A stretch of DNA of 64,000 nucleotides from Streptomyces sp. LBL (GCF_029893585.1 NZ_JARXYX010000002.1:358295-422294); one strand, 5' to 3'; shown: positions 18,691-26,968, counted from the first letter of the stretch. Made by a program: numbers and translations. Notes: generated by a model from the sequence alone, not told the origin.

Positions 18691-19463
18691 TCCACACCCG
18701 CCGCGGCGAAGGGCTCGGTCAGCTCCGGGCCCGCCGCCTTGTCGGTCACCAGCACATCGACGTCCTCCACCGGGCAGATCCGGGCGAAGGCCCGCCGACC
18801 CAGCTTGGAGGAGTCCGCGACCACGATCACCCGTTCGGCGCGACGGGCCAACGCCCAGTTGATGCCCGCCTCGCCCTCGTCCTGGGCCGTCGCCCCGTGC
18901 CGGACATCGATCGCGTCCACGCCGATGAAGGCATGGTCGAGCGTGATCTGCGCGAGCATCCCGGTGGCGAGGGGTCCGGTCAGCTCGTACGAGGCAGGGC
19001 GGGCCACTCCCCCGGTCACGACGAGCTTCACATGACGGCGTACGACCAGCTCGTTGGCGATGTTCAGCGCGTTGGTGACGATCGTCAGCGAGGGTCCGGC
19101 GCCCTCCGTGCTCAGCTCGGGCCTGATGGCCAGCGCCCGGGCGACCGCGGTGGTCGTGGTGCCACCGTTCAGACCCACCACGGCCCCGGCCTTCACCAGG
19201 CCCGCCGCCGCGTTGGCGATCCGCTCCTTCTCCGGAGCGTTGCGCGCGGCCTTGTAGCGCAGCGGAAGGTCGTACGCGATGGCGTTGATCACGGCGCCGC
19301 CATGGGTACGGGTGACCATTTGCTGGCGTGCCAGCTCATCCAGATCCCGCCGGATCGTGGCCGCGGAGACGTGCAGTACGTCCGCGGCGGCCTCGACCTC
19401 GATCCGCCCGTCGCGCGTCAGCATGTCCAGCAAGGCACTCCATCGGTCCTGCGGTGCCGCCAT
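18675..19463 (-). CDS. DeoR/GlpR-family transcriptional regulator of the glycan locus
   Basis: A 262-residue regulator. The N-terminal winged helix has the DeoR signature (AATIRRDLDELARQQ then THGGA, about residues 30-60). The C-terminal DeoR sensor domain binds a sugar phosphate in this family (GLNGGTTTTAVARAL, VVTGGVARPASYELTGP, VDVLVTDKA). I chose the ATG at 19463 because GGGGAC lies upstream; an ATG at 19481 would lack a ribosome site. It is convergent with the importer operon and probably represses the divergent GH31/importer region. Members such as AgaR respond to GalNAc-derived phosphosugars, which would fit a GalNAc-containing substrate, but the ligand is unknown. Confidence 0.88.
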   Translation of the reverse strand: MAAPQDRWSALLDMLTRDGRIEVEAAADVLHVSAATIRRDLDELARQQMVTRTHGGAVINAIAYDLPLRYKAARNAPEKERIANAAAGLVKAGAVVGLNGGTTTTAVARALAIRPELSTEGAGPSLTIVTNALNIANELVVRRHVKLVVTGGVARPASYELTGPLATGMLAQITLDHAFIGVDAIDVRHGATAQDEGEAGINWALARRAERVIVVADSSKLGRRAFARICPVEDVDVLVTDKAAGPELTEPFAAAGVEIVRA

Positions 19464-19724
19464 GCGTCGTCCCCTGTCCATGGTGTGCGGACCCGTGAAA
19501 GCACGAGCCGTGTCCGATTCTTTGAAAGGCAATGCCTGTTTAAGCAGCTTAGACGGCCAAAGCCAACACTTCTGTGCACGATCGTGTCAGCCACGTGGAC
19601 AGGCGGTCTCCGGGCGAACGGCGAACTGTGAGCGGCGAACTGTGAACTGCGCTTCGACTACGGCGAGGCCGCCCACGGGCCCGCCGGTCCCCTGATCACC
19701 ATGTGACCCGGGACAATCATCGCC

Positions 19725-20456
19725 ATGACCGAGGGTAGGGACAACGCCGAGAGCCGCCTGGCCAGGATCGAACGACTGCTGGAGAGCGGCGAGCGCGATG
19801 CGGCACCCGCATGGCGCCGGGCGACGCGGGGCGAGACGCGCTGGGCGGTGACCGCCGTGATCCTGATGGCGGTCGCCCTCCAGCTGATGCTGCCGCACCG
19901 GCTCACCTTCCAGCCGTACTGGGCTCTGCCGGTCCTGGAACTACTGCTGCTGGCCGGCCTGATCGCGGCGAACCCGCGACGGGTGGAGCCCCGTACCCGC
20001 TGGCTGCGCTGGCTGGGCCTGGCCTTGATCTGCGTGATCAGCTTGGCCAACGGCTGGGCGGCGGCCCGGCTGGTGGCGGGCCTGGTGAACGGCACCGAGG
20101 GGGCGGACGCCGGGCCCCTGCTGCTGACCGGCGGCGGCATCTGGCTGACGAACGTCATCGTGTTCGCCCTGTGGTACTGGGAGTGGGACCGCGGCGGGCC
20201 GATGGCGCGGGCCCGCGGTCACCATCAGTTCGCCGACTTCCTCTTCGTCCAGATGCAGAGCCCACAGACCGCGCCGCCGGACTGGGAGCCGGCATTCGTG
20301 GACTACCTGTACCTGTCTTTCACCAACTCCACCGCCTTCAGCCCGACCGATGTGATGCCGCTGTCACACTGGGCCAAACTGCTGATGATGCTGCAGTCCT
20401 CGGTCTCGCTGGTGACTGTGGTCCTGGTGGTCGCCCGGGCCGTCAACATCTTGTGA
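19725..20456 (+). CDS. DUF1345-like integral membrane protein
   Basis: A 243-residue protein with a charged N terminus containing a short helix (ARIERLLESGE) and about five to six transmembrane segments. The C-terminal part, DYLYLSFTNSTAFSPTDVMPL followed by a membrane segment, resembles the conserved end of DUF1345 membrane proteins. No function is established for the family. It stands alone, downstream of and divergent from the DeoR gene. Its stop codon lies in a 19-bp tandem repeat. Confidence 0.75.
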   Translation: MTEGRDNAESRLARIERLLESGERDAAPAWRRATRGETRWAVTAVILMAVALQLMLPHRLTFQPYWALPVLELLLLAGLIAANPRRVEPRTRWLRWLGLALICVISLANGWAAARLVAGLVNGTEGADAGPLLLTGGGIWLTNVIVFALWYWEWDRGGPMARARGHHQFADFLFVQMQSPQTAPPDWEPAFVDYLYLSFTNSTAFSPTDVMPLSHWAKLLMMLQSSVSLVTVVLVVARAVNIL

Positions 20457-20499
20457 TGACGTCTGCATCGCGTGATGACATCGACATCGCGTGATGACA
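20447..20499. repeat. 19-bp tandem repeat spanning a stop codon
   Basis: Three units start at 20447, 20466 and 20485, each reading CATCNNGTGATGAC. The first contains the TGA stop of the membrane protein gene. The second and third are identical over CATCGCGTGATGACA. Confidence 0.85.
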
Positions 20500-20748
20500 G
20501 CGCGGCCGGGACCCGTTGGGACTGCATCGCACGGAGAGCGCGCAGTCGATCTGGCGGCAGCCGGCGAGGTCGACCACGCGTGTGCGCTGACGGCACCACT
20601 GCTCGCCGGCGTGGCGGCGGTGCGCTCAGCGACCGTCACGAACGACCTGCGGCGTCTCGCCCGGATCCTTGCCCGCCATTCGGATCACCCTTCCGTACGT
20701 CAGCTCGGGCCGCGGCTCGGCACGTTATCGCGCTCGTCCAATTCCTGA
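20491..20748 (+). pseudogene. Remnant of HTH/TPR-type regulator (C-terminal end only)
   Basis: An 85-residue reading frame whose part from about residue 15 onward (RAVDLAAAGEVDHACALTAP, VRSATVTNDLRRLARIL) matches, by recall of the family, the C-terminal repeat region of Streptomyces XRE/TPR regulators. The DNA-binding N terminus and most repeats are missing. In intact loci such a regulator often lies directly before a TIR-domain gene, and a truncated TIR gene follows here at 20762. Probably a deletion remnant. Confidence 0.55.
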
Positions 20749-20761
20749 GGGGGACATCACC

Positions 20762-21130
20762 ATGAAAGAGGTCTGCATCAACTACCGGACTGGCGACGGG
20801 GAGAAGACCGCCGCACTGATCGACCAGGAGCTGTCGCGACGCTTCGGCCCGCAGCACCTCTTCCGTGCGTCGAGGTCCATCGCTCCTGGCGAGGCCTACC
20901 CCGACTCCCTGCTGGCCGCGCTGCGACACAGTTCCCTCCTGCTGGCCGTCGTGGGGCCGGACTGGATGAACTGGATTTCCGACGGCCCCGCGGCTACGGC
21001 CGCCCTCTACGGGCGCTCGGCCATCGCTCACACCTCCAGCACCAACCGCTCTCCTTCCGGTGCACGCGAGACGCAGGGCAGCATGGCGCCCTCCGCACGT
21101 TCGGTGGCCGTGAGCCGACGGTCACGGTGA
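20762..21130 (+). pseudogene. Truncated TIR-domain protein
   Basis: The frame opens like a full TIR protein: MKEVCINYRTGDGEKTAALI, then FRASRSIAPGEAYPDSLLAA and SSLLLAVVGPDWM (about residues 60-73), after a good GAGGGGG ribosome site. From about residue 74 the sequence no longer looks like TIR; the region that would hold the catalytic Glu of TIR NADases is absent. The remaining ~50 residues are low-complexity and overlap the end of the convergent reductase gene, which stops at 21028. The break probably marks where foreign DNA joined. Not expected to be functional. Confidence 0.7.
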
Positions 21131-22155
21131 TCAACATGGCCATGGGCCACCTGTACCCGGCAGGTGCCGCAAAACCCCTGGCGGCAGGAGAACGACATGT
21201 CCGGCAGGGCCTCGTGGAGAACATCCAGGGCGGAGCGGTCGTGCGGCACTGGCAGAACTCTTCCGGCGTCGCCCAGCTGAAGTTCGAAGGGACGGCCGTC
21301 CGTGATCGGGGCCGGGGCGAAACGCTCGAAGTGCAGGGCTGACGCGCGGCTGCCACCGAACGCGCGCCGAACGCCGTCGATCATGGGCGCGGGCCCGCAG
21401 CAGTACACCGCACCCGCCGCCGGGCTCAAGCTCAACAGATCGGCTGCTTCGGGCACGCCGGACTCGTCGTCAGGACGGATGGAGACCCGGCCAGGGGCTG
21501 CGGCTGCGAGTTCGGCCAGCTCTGCCGCGAAGGGCATCGAGCCGCGGCTGCGGCCGGTGTGCACGAGCCTCCAGTCCAGGCCGCGTCGGGCGGCTTCCCG
21601 GGCCATCGGCAGGATCGGGGTGATTCCGATGCCGCCCGCGATGAGCAGGATGGACACTTCGGCGGCGAAGGGGAAGGCGTTCCGGGGCGCGGTGACGGCG
21701 ACCCGCACACCGTCTCCGAGGGTGTCGTGCACCTCGGCCGAACCGCCTCCACCGTTGGCGATGCGGCGCACCGCGATGCGGTACCGGTACCGGTCGGCAG
21801 GGTCGCCGCACAGGGAGTACTGCCGCTTGCGGCTGGAGGGCAGGTGCAGTTCGATGTGGGCGCCGGGCTGCCAGGGCGGGAGTATTCCCCCGTCGGGTGC
21901 TGCCAGCCACAGGGAGACGACATCCTCGGCTTCTTGGTGCTTGGTGGCGACCACCAGTTCCCGGATCACGGGCATCTCGATAGTCGGCGGACGCCTGGGA
22001 GGAGTGCTGCGCCGCGCGAGGCGGGTGACCGCGTTGTCGCTGAAAGCCGCCAGCTTCTGCATGAAGGAGTCGCTGCGCGGTCTGCCGTACAGGTCCGGCG
22101 GCCGAGTGAGGGGTGTGCTGATGTCCATGGGATGCCTCACTGGTTGCTGGGTCAT
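21028..22155 (-). CDS. PDR/VanB-family oxidoreductase (FMN, NAD(P)H, 2Fe-2S)
   Basis: A 375-residue electron-transfer reductase. After a ~70-residue leader comes a ferredoxin-reductase domain with RQYSLCG (flavin) and GGIGITPILP (nicotinamide). The C-terminal plant-type ferredoxin has CRQGFCGTC and a fourth Cys in LPCVS. Such reductases feed electrons to an oxygenase; the diiron-type hydrolase-like protein just upstream is a possible partner. The ATG at 22155 overlaps the upstream stop as ATGA; an ATG at 22128 with GAGG 6 bases upstream is a good alternative. It is the last gene of the five-gene operon starting at 26124. Confidence 0.88.
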   Translation of the reverse strand: MTQQPVRHPMDISTPLTRPPDLYGRPRSDSFMQKLAAFSDNAVTRLARRSTPPRRPPTIEMPVIRELVVATKHQEAEDVVSLWLAAPDGGILPPWQPGAHIELHLPSSRKRQYSLCGDPADRYRYRIAVRRIANGGGGSAEVHDTLGDGVRVAVTAPRNAFPFAAEVSILLIAGGIGITPILPMAREAARRGLDWRLVHTGRSRGSMPFAAELAELAAAAPGRVSIRPDDESGVPEAADLLSLSPAAGAVYCCGPAPMIDGVRRAFGGSRASALHFERFAPAPITDGRPFELQLGDAGRVLPVPHDRSALDVLHEALPDMSFSCRQGFCGTCRVQVAHGHVDHRDRRLTATERAEGAMLPCVSRAPEGERLVLEV

Positions 22156-23063
22156 CGGGCAGCCGCTCGGGCAGCGGGGGACGCCGCCAGGTAGGCGACC
22201 GCCAGCTGGGTCGAGCCCTCCTGGGTCGGGTGGTAGCCAGGGCGGAAGTAGCGCAGTACCGAGCGGGCGAACGAGCCCGGCCGGGGCAACAGGTCCTTGC
22301 GGGCGGCGGCCAGGTAGTCGCGGAAGCGGACCTCGACCCGGTCGTCCAGTTCGGGGTCGGCGCTCATCAGGAAGCGGACTCCGCGGATCCACAGCCGGAT
22401 CAGCACCGGAGCGGTGACGAGCATGCCGGCCACTCGGCGCCGGTACCGGGGATCGAGGTGCACCAGCAGGTCGAACGCGACCGAACGGTGTTCGACCTCC
22501 TCCGCGCCGTGCCAGCGGAACAGATCGAGCATCGCGGGGTCCGCGCCGGCCCGGTCCAGGTGCCCGTTGCTGAGAATCCAGTGACCCATGTACGCGGTGA
22601 AGTGCTCGAAGGCCGCTATGAGGGCGAGCCGTTGGAGGAGGTGCGCGTGGGTGGCGGCCGGCATCAGCTCCGTCCGGTCTCCGAGCACCCTTCGGAAGAT
22701 CCATTCGGACTGCAGGGTGTACGGAGCCGGGTCCAGCCCCTTGGTGAGCAGGTGCTCCAGGACCTCCTGGTGCGCCTCGGCGTGCATCGCTTCCTGGCCG
22801 ATGAAACCGCGTACGTCCTCACGCAGCCGGTCGTCGGTGATCAGTGGCAGTGCCTGCTCGAAGGTGCGCACGAACCAGCGTTCGAGCTCGGGGAGCATGA
22901 GGTGGAGCACATCGAAGGTGTGGGTCGCGAAGGGCTCACCCGGCAGCCAGTGCAGCGGGGTGGTGCCCCAGTCGAAGGTGACGTCCCGGGGTTGCAGCAC
23001 CAGGTCGTGGTGGTCGATGGGCTCGGAGGGGCTCTCCGGGTGGGCATGTGCGGCTCGGAACAT
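22152..23063 (-). CDS. Metal-dependent hydrolase-family protein (PF10118-like)
   Basis: A 303-residue protein, mostly helical. It has two metal-ligand-like motifs, EAMHAEAHQE (about residue 90) and WHGAEEVEHRS, giving a carboxylate/His pattern like diiron proteins. This resembles the predicted metal-dependent hydrolase family PF10118, whose reaction is not established. It has a strong ribosome site (GGAGGAGG) and is co-operonic with a 2Fe-2S reductase immediately downstream, which raises the possibility that it is a reductase-dependent diiron oxygenase rather than a hydrolase. That is inference. Confidence 0.75.
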   Translation of the reverse strand: MFRAAHAHPESPSEPIDHHDLVLQPRDVTFDWGTTPLHWLPGEPFATHTFDVLHLMLPELERWFVRTFEQALPLITDDRLREDVRGFIGQEAMHAEAHQEVLEHLLTKGLDPAPYTLQSEWIFRRVLGDRTELMPAATHAHLLQRLALIAAFEHFTAYMGHWILSNGHLDRAGADPAMLDLFRWHGAEEVEHRSVAFDLLVHLDPRYRRRVAGMLVTAPVLIRLWIRGVRFLMSADPELDDRVEVRFRDYLAAARKDLLPRPGSFARSVLRYFRPGYHPTQEGSTQLAVAYLAASPAARAAAR

Positions 23064-23151
23064 GACAGGTTCCTCCTCCGTCGGCGATCGGTGTGTGCGG
23101 AAGGGCGGTCAGGCAGTCGTCCAGTACTGCCGGTCTGTTACTGCTGGTCCG

Positions 23152-24075
23152 TCAGATCGGGTGCCCGGTGTGGTCCGGACTGCGGCGGGAGCCGTCTTCG
23201 ATACGGTGGGCGAATTCCGCGATCCGGGACGCGACCTCCTCGGGGTGGCTGAGCTGCACCCAGTGCCCGGCGTCGATCGGGCGCCGTTGTATCTGGCGCG
23301 TCCAGTGCTCCACTCCGTACGACAGCACCGGGGTGACGCAGAAGTCGCGCGTGGGGATGATGAGCTGAACCGGGACGGTGGTCGGCCGGTCCCGGGGACG
23401 CAGCAGGCGGGGCAGCATGTTGGCGCGGTACAGCGCGGTGCCGGACACGGCGTCGCGGGCCAGCGTCGGCGCGGGGTAGGGGGTGTGCCCGGGCACACCC
23501 TGGGAGCCGGTGAGGAAGGCGCGCCAGCGGTGTCCCAGTGCTCTCCAGGTCAGGGCGGGCACGAGCGGAAGATGGAAGTAGGCGATGTACCAGGACCGTG
23601 CGGCCTGCCGCAGCATCTTCGGCAGATCCGGATGCCGCGGCCGAAGGCGGGCACGGATCAAGTGGCCGACGTGGTCCAGGCAGGGGCCGGAGATCGAGGT
23701 GAACGAGGCGATCCGCCCGGCCAGGCGGGTGCCGGTGACCGACTCCCAGGAGTGGATCGATCCCCAGTCGTGTCCGACCAGATGCACCGGACGGTCGGGG
23801 CTCACGGCGTCGAGAACCGCCTCCAGGTCGGCTTCCAGGCGGGACATCCGGTAGGCGCGCAGACCCCTGGGCCGGTGGGAGGCACCGGCTCCCCGCACGT
23901 CGAAGGCGGTGACGTGGAAGCGGTCGGCCAGGCGCTCGGCAACCGGGCGCCACACTGCGCTGGTGTCCGGATAGCCGTGGACCAGCACCACCGGAGGAGC
24001 CGTGGACACTCCCCACTGGTAGGCGGCCAACTCCACGCCGTCCGCAGCGATCCGGCGGGCGGCCGGGCCGGTCAT
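23152..24075 (-). CDS. Alpha/beta hydrolase, epoxide-hydrolase-like
   Basis: A 307-residue alpha/beta-fold enzyme. The oxyanion motif is HGYPD. The nucleophile elbow is GHDWG with Asp103 as nucleophile, as in epoxide hydrolases and haloalkane dehalogenases, rather than Ser. The catalytic His is in DAGHW (His271). The ATG overlaps the upstream MBL-gene stop as ATGA, so it is translationally coupled. An 88-bp gap separates it from the next gene. Specific substrate unknown; a lipophilic substrate is plausible given the SDR and reductase partners. Confidence 0.85.
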   Translation of the reverse strand: MTGPAARRIAADGVELAAYQWGVSTAPPVVLVHGYPDTSAVWRPVAERLADRFHVTAFDVRGAGASHRPRGLRAYRMSRLEADLEAVLDAVSPDRPVHLVGHDWGSIHSWESVTGTRLAGRIASFTSISGPCLDHVGHLIRARLRPRHPDLPKMLRQAARSWYIAYFHLPLVPALTWRALGHRWRAFLTGSQGVPGHTPYPAPTLARDAVSGTALYRANMLPRLLRPRDRPTTVPVQLIIPTRDFCVTPVLSYGVEHWTRQIQRRPIDAGHWVQLSHPEEVASRIAEFAHRIEDGSRRSPDHTGHPI

Positions 24076-25208
24076 CGGCCACCGCTGGCAGGGGTCAGTT
24101 CGCCGTAGTTCAGACCGCCGTGGAAGAAGCCGGGCAGCACCGGCCACTGCCGCTTGAAGGGGGCCAGCTCCGAGGAGGGCAGGATCTGCAGCCAGCGCGG
24201 ATCGCGTCGGCTGGGGTCGGCGAGCGTCTTCTCCTTGACCATGGAGTCGTACTGGTCGAGCGAGTCCTCCAGGGTGTTGGCGTTGGGCACCACCTCATGG
24301 CCGTAGAACGCGGCGTGGCGGCGCACCCCGGGAATGCGGGAGAGCTCGGGCTGCCAGTTGTCGGCCGAGATGCCGTTCTCGGAGGAGACCCACACCCCGT
24401 CGGGAGTGTTCAGCACCAGGGAGTGGTTGCCGTCCGTATGGCCCGGGGTCCACAGCAGGCTGACGCCGACACCGAGTTCGACATCGCCGTCGAAGGCGGT
24501 GACGCGCTCGGGCGGTACCCCGTCCATGCCTCCGTCGACGTACCAGGCCCACTGCATCGGATGCACCGATTCGAAGGTGCCGAGCTCCCTGCGGTGCACC
24601 AACAACCGGGCGCGCGGGAACAGCGCTTCGCGGGGCGCCCGCTCGCCGGGAATGGTGCTGGCACTTCCCATGATCATGCGCACGTCCTGGACGTGCAGGT
24701 GGTCGAAGCTGACGAAGTCCACGTCCTCGGGTCGCAGACCGCAGGAGGGCAGGACGGTGTTCGGGTCCTGGTAGAAGCGGGCGAAGACGCGCTCGGTGAG
24801 AAAGTCCCCCGCCAGCCGCTTGAGCTGGGCGTAGAACGGCGCTTGAGCCGTTCCGGCGGCGACGGTCGGCTCCCACACCAGTGTTTTCGGCTCACCGTCG
24901 AAGCCGTCGAACTGCACGACGAGCATCCGGTTGACGATGCTCACGAACGGGTTGACGGCGAGCGCGGCGCCGTGGAAGCCGAACCGGGTCGGGTACGGGG
25001 CGGCGGCGATGTCGAAACTGCGGACGGCGTGGATGCGGCCCTGCTGGACGAACCGCTCACGGTAGGTGGCCGCGGCGCTGCGCACGGCGCGCAGCCGGTC
25101 ACCGCGGGGCCATACGTCGTGGACACCTTCGAATTCGGGGATGGGACGCGGAGCAGCGGCGTCCTGGGCCTTCTTCGCGCCGGGCGCCGGCTTGGGCGTG
25201 GTGGTCAC
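24072..25208 (-). CDS. MBL-fold metallohydrolase with atypical metal motif
   Basis: A 378-residue metallo-beta-lactamase-fold protein. The first metal motif is DHLHVQD (His170, His172, Asp175), so the usual HxHxDH reads HxHxQD, changing the second metal site. Other motifs are present, such as LLWTPGHTDGNHSL and the late FYGHEV histidine. The start is a GTG 4 bases after the SDR stop; there is no better start upstream inside the SDR gene. It is co-operonic with the SDR and the alpha/beta hydrolase. Function unknown; hydrolysis of an ester or lactone intermediate is a guess. Confidence 0.78.
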   Translation of the reverse strand: MTTTPKPAPGAKKAQDAAAPRPIPEFEGVHDVWPRGDRLRAVRSAAATYRERFVQQGRIHAVRSFDIAAAPYPTRFGFHGAALAVNPFVSIVNRMLVVQFDGFDGEPKTLVWEPTVAAGTAQAPFYAQLKRLAGDFLTERVFARFYQDPNTVLPSCGLRPEDVDFVSFDHLHVQDVRMIMGSASTIPGERAPREALFPRARLLVHRRELGTFESVHPMQWAWYVDGGMDGVPPERVTAFDGDVELGVGVSLLWTPGHTDGNHSLVLNTPDGVWVSSENGISADNWQPELSRIPGVRRHAAFYGHEVVPNANTLEDSLDQYDSMVKEKTLADPSRRDPRWLQILPSSELAPFKRQWPVLPGFFHGGLNYGELTPASGGR

Positions 25209-25212
25209 GGGC

Positions 25213-26124
25213 TCAACTTTCGGGATGGCGGGCGGTCCGGGTGCGCTGCTCGTAGGCCGCGCGGACCGACCGGTCGGACAGGGCGGCGAGCTGGTCGGGG
25301 ACAAGGAGGTGATGCAGGGCATCGCGGGCACGGCCCGGCAGCACTGCGGCCAACCGGGTCAGGGCGGCCACCTGGCGGGGAACGAAGACCTCGAACCGCG
25401 GGCGCAGCACGACGTCGAGCACCGCGTCGGCCACCTGATCTGTCGTCAGGCGCCGGGTGGGTCCGGTCGTGGTGCCCACCGCCAGCTCGGTGTCCACGAC
25501 ACCGGGCATCACCAAGGACACATGCACGCCGGTGCCGCGCAGTTCGGCGCGGACGGCTGTGCTGTAGCCGTGGACGGCGTGCTTCGTCGCCGCGTAGGTC
25601 GCCTCGCCGGCCGGGGCGACCTTGCTGGCGGCGGAGGCGATGTTCACCACGTGGCCGCGACCGCGTTTCCGCATCCCCGGGATCACGAGTTTCATCCCCC
25701 GCAGTACGCCGTGGACGTTGACGTCGAACTGGCGCAGGGCGGCTTCCTCCGGTTCCTCTTCGAAGGGGCCCACCCACATGATTCCGGCGTTGTTGACCAG
25801 TACGTCGATCGGCCCCAGCTGGGTCTCGACGGTGCGCAGGAAGTCGTCGAAGGAAGGTGTGTCGGTGACGTCGAGAGACAGCCCGAGCAGCCGGCCACCG
25901 GGATGCGCGCCGATGGCACCAGCCGCCTCCATGGCAAGCTCCGCGTCGAGATCGCCGATCGCCACCGCCGCTCCGGCCGCGGCGAGCCGGGCCGCGACGG
26001 CATGCCCGATTCCGCGGCCCGCCCCGGTGACCGCGATCACTCGTCCGGTCAGCGGTTGTGTGCGGGGGAGCCTGTCGCGGTCTCTTCGGACGGACGTGTA
26101 CGGGTATGTGGGCGGTGCTGCCAC
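25213..26124 (-). CDS. Short-chain dehydrogenase/reductase
   Basis: A 303-residue classical SDR. The cofactor motif is TGAGRGIG, preceded by an N-terminal extension of about 30 residues; NNAGIM follows; the catalytic Ser is in NIASAAS and the YxxxK motif reads YAATK. A GLDxEL-like cofactor patch (GDLDAEL) suggests NAD. The C-terminal extension of ~60 residues is longer than in minimal SDRs and is seen in SDRs that act on lipids or steroids. The GTG at 26124 has AAGGGG upstream. It is the first gene of the operon and is divergent from a TetR gene across a two-operator region. Confidence 0.87.
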   Translation of the reverse strand: MAAPPTYPYTSVRRDRDRLPRTQPLTGRVIAVTGAGRGIGHAVAARLAAAGAAVAIGDLDAELAMEAAGAIGAHPGGRLLGLSLDVTDTPSFDDFLRTVETQLGPIDVLVNNAGIMWVGPFEEEPEEAALRQFDVNVHGVLRGMKLVIPGMRKRGRGHVVNIASAASKVAPAGEATYAATKHAVHGYSTAVRAELRGTGVHVSLVMPGVVDTELAVGTTTGPTRRLTTDQVADAVLDVVLRPRFEVFVPRQVAALTRLAAVLPGRARDALHHLLVPDQLAALSDRSVRAAYEQRTRTARHPES

Positions 26125-26185
26125 GGTCGAGCCCCTTTCTTGCCCTGAGCATGAGCGGAACGCCGAGCGGCAAGCGGCCCGCACG

Positions 26186-26233
26186 TCTGACACGATGCCA
26201 TGTCAGATGAACTGACAAGCTAGAGTGTCAGTT
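26186..26233. promoter_or_regulatory. Two TetR-type operators (TGACA-N8-TGTCA)
   Basis: Two perfect palindromes lie between the divergent SDR operon and the TetR gene. Site 1 is TCTGACA-N8-TGTCAGA (26186-26207); site 2 is AACTGACA-N8-TGTCAGTT (26210-26233). Their centres are 25 bp apart. Both have the same core and spacing, so they probably bind the product of the adjacent TetR gene and co-repress both promoters. Confidence 0.85.
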
Positions 26234-26272
26234 CGGAGCACACCGGTGTCAACACCTCTGCGAAGGGGAAAA

Positions 26273-26914
26273 ATGACCGGCACACAGACCGCCGGGCGGC
26301 GCTACGGCGGACGCGATGCGGCGCAACGACAGCAGGAGCGCCGCACCCGCCTCATCCAGGCGGGCCTCGACCTGTTCGGCACGGCCGGATACGCCTCAGC
26401 CTCCGTCAAGCAGGTGTGCTCGCATGCCGGACTGACCGAGCGCTACTTCTACGAATCGTTCCGCGACCGTGAAGACCTTCTCGCCGGGGTCTACAACGAG
26501 CTGATCGCTACGATCAGCGCCGAAACCGCGCAGGCCGCAGCCGCTGCCGCACCCGATGTCGACGCCCAACTGCGCGCCGGCCTCGAGGTGTTCATCCGCA
26601 CACTGGCCGGCGACGCCCGCAGGGCCCGCCTGGTGCTCATCGAGGTCGTGGGCGCCAGCCCCCGCCTCGAAGTACGGCGCCGTGAGGTCCTGCACGAATT
26701 CGCCGCCATGGTCGCCGCCGTCGTCGGACCGCTCCCTGGCCCGGAAGCCTCTTCCAGCCGGCTCACCATGACCGCGATGAGTCTGGTCGGCGGAGTCAAC
26801 GAACTCCTCGTGGACTGGACCCTCGGCCACCAGAACGCCACCATCGAAGAACTGATCGACCTGTGCTACACCCTGTTCATCGCGGCCTACCGAGCCATCA
26901 GCGATCAGCACTGA
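26273..26914 (+). CDS. TetR-family regulator of the divergent oxidoreductase operon
   Basis: A 213-residue regulator. The N-terminal HTH has RRTRLIQAGLDLFGTAGY then HAGLTERYFYESFRDREDLL (residues about 25-75). The C-terminal helical part has no family-specific motif that reveals its ligand. The ATG at 26273 has GAAGGGG upstream. Two palindromes in the 148-bp divergent region are the likely targets, so it should control both itself and the operon from 26124 to 21028. Confidence 0.9.
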   Translation: MTGTQTAGRRYGGRDAAQRQQERRTRLIQAGLDLFGTAGYASASVKQVCSHAGLTERYFYESFRDREDLLAGVYNELIATISAETAQAAAAAAPDVDAQLRAGLEVFIRTLAGDARRARLVLIEVVGASPRLEVRRREVLHEFAAMVAAVVGPLPGPEASSSRLTMTAMSLVGGVNELLVDWTLGHQNATIEELIDLCYTLFIAAYRAISDQH

Positions 26915-26949
26915 TCACGCAGGCCGACGGGAAACATTGCGCAGTGAAC

Positions 26950-26968
26950 GCAGGTGCGGCGCACCTGC
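26950..26968 (+). terminator. Hairpin after TetR gene
   Basis: Perfect 8-bp stem GCAGGTGC / GCACCTGC with a 3-base loop, starting 36 bases after the TetR stop. There is no U-tract. Probably a terminator. Confidence 0.55.

Noticed and set aside
20762..21130. TIR gene as an active anti-phage system
   Set aside because: The domain stops before the catalytic Glu region and its regulator partner is only a fragment; no second effector gene is present.
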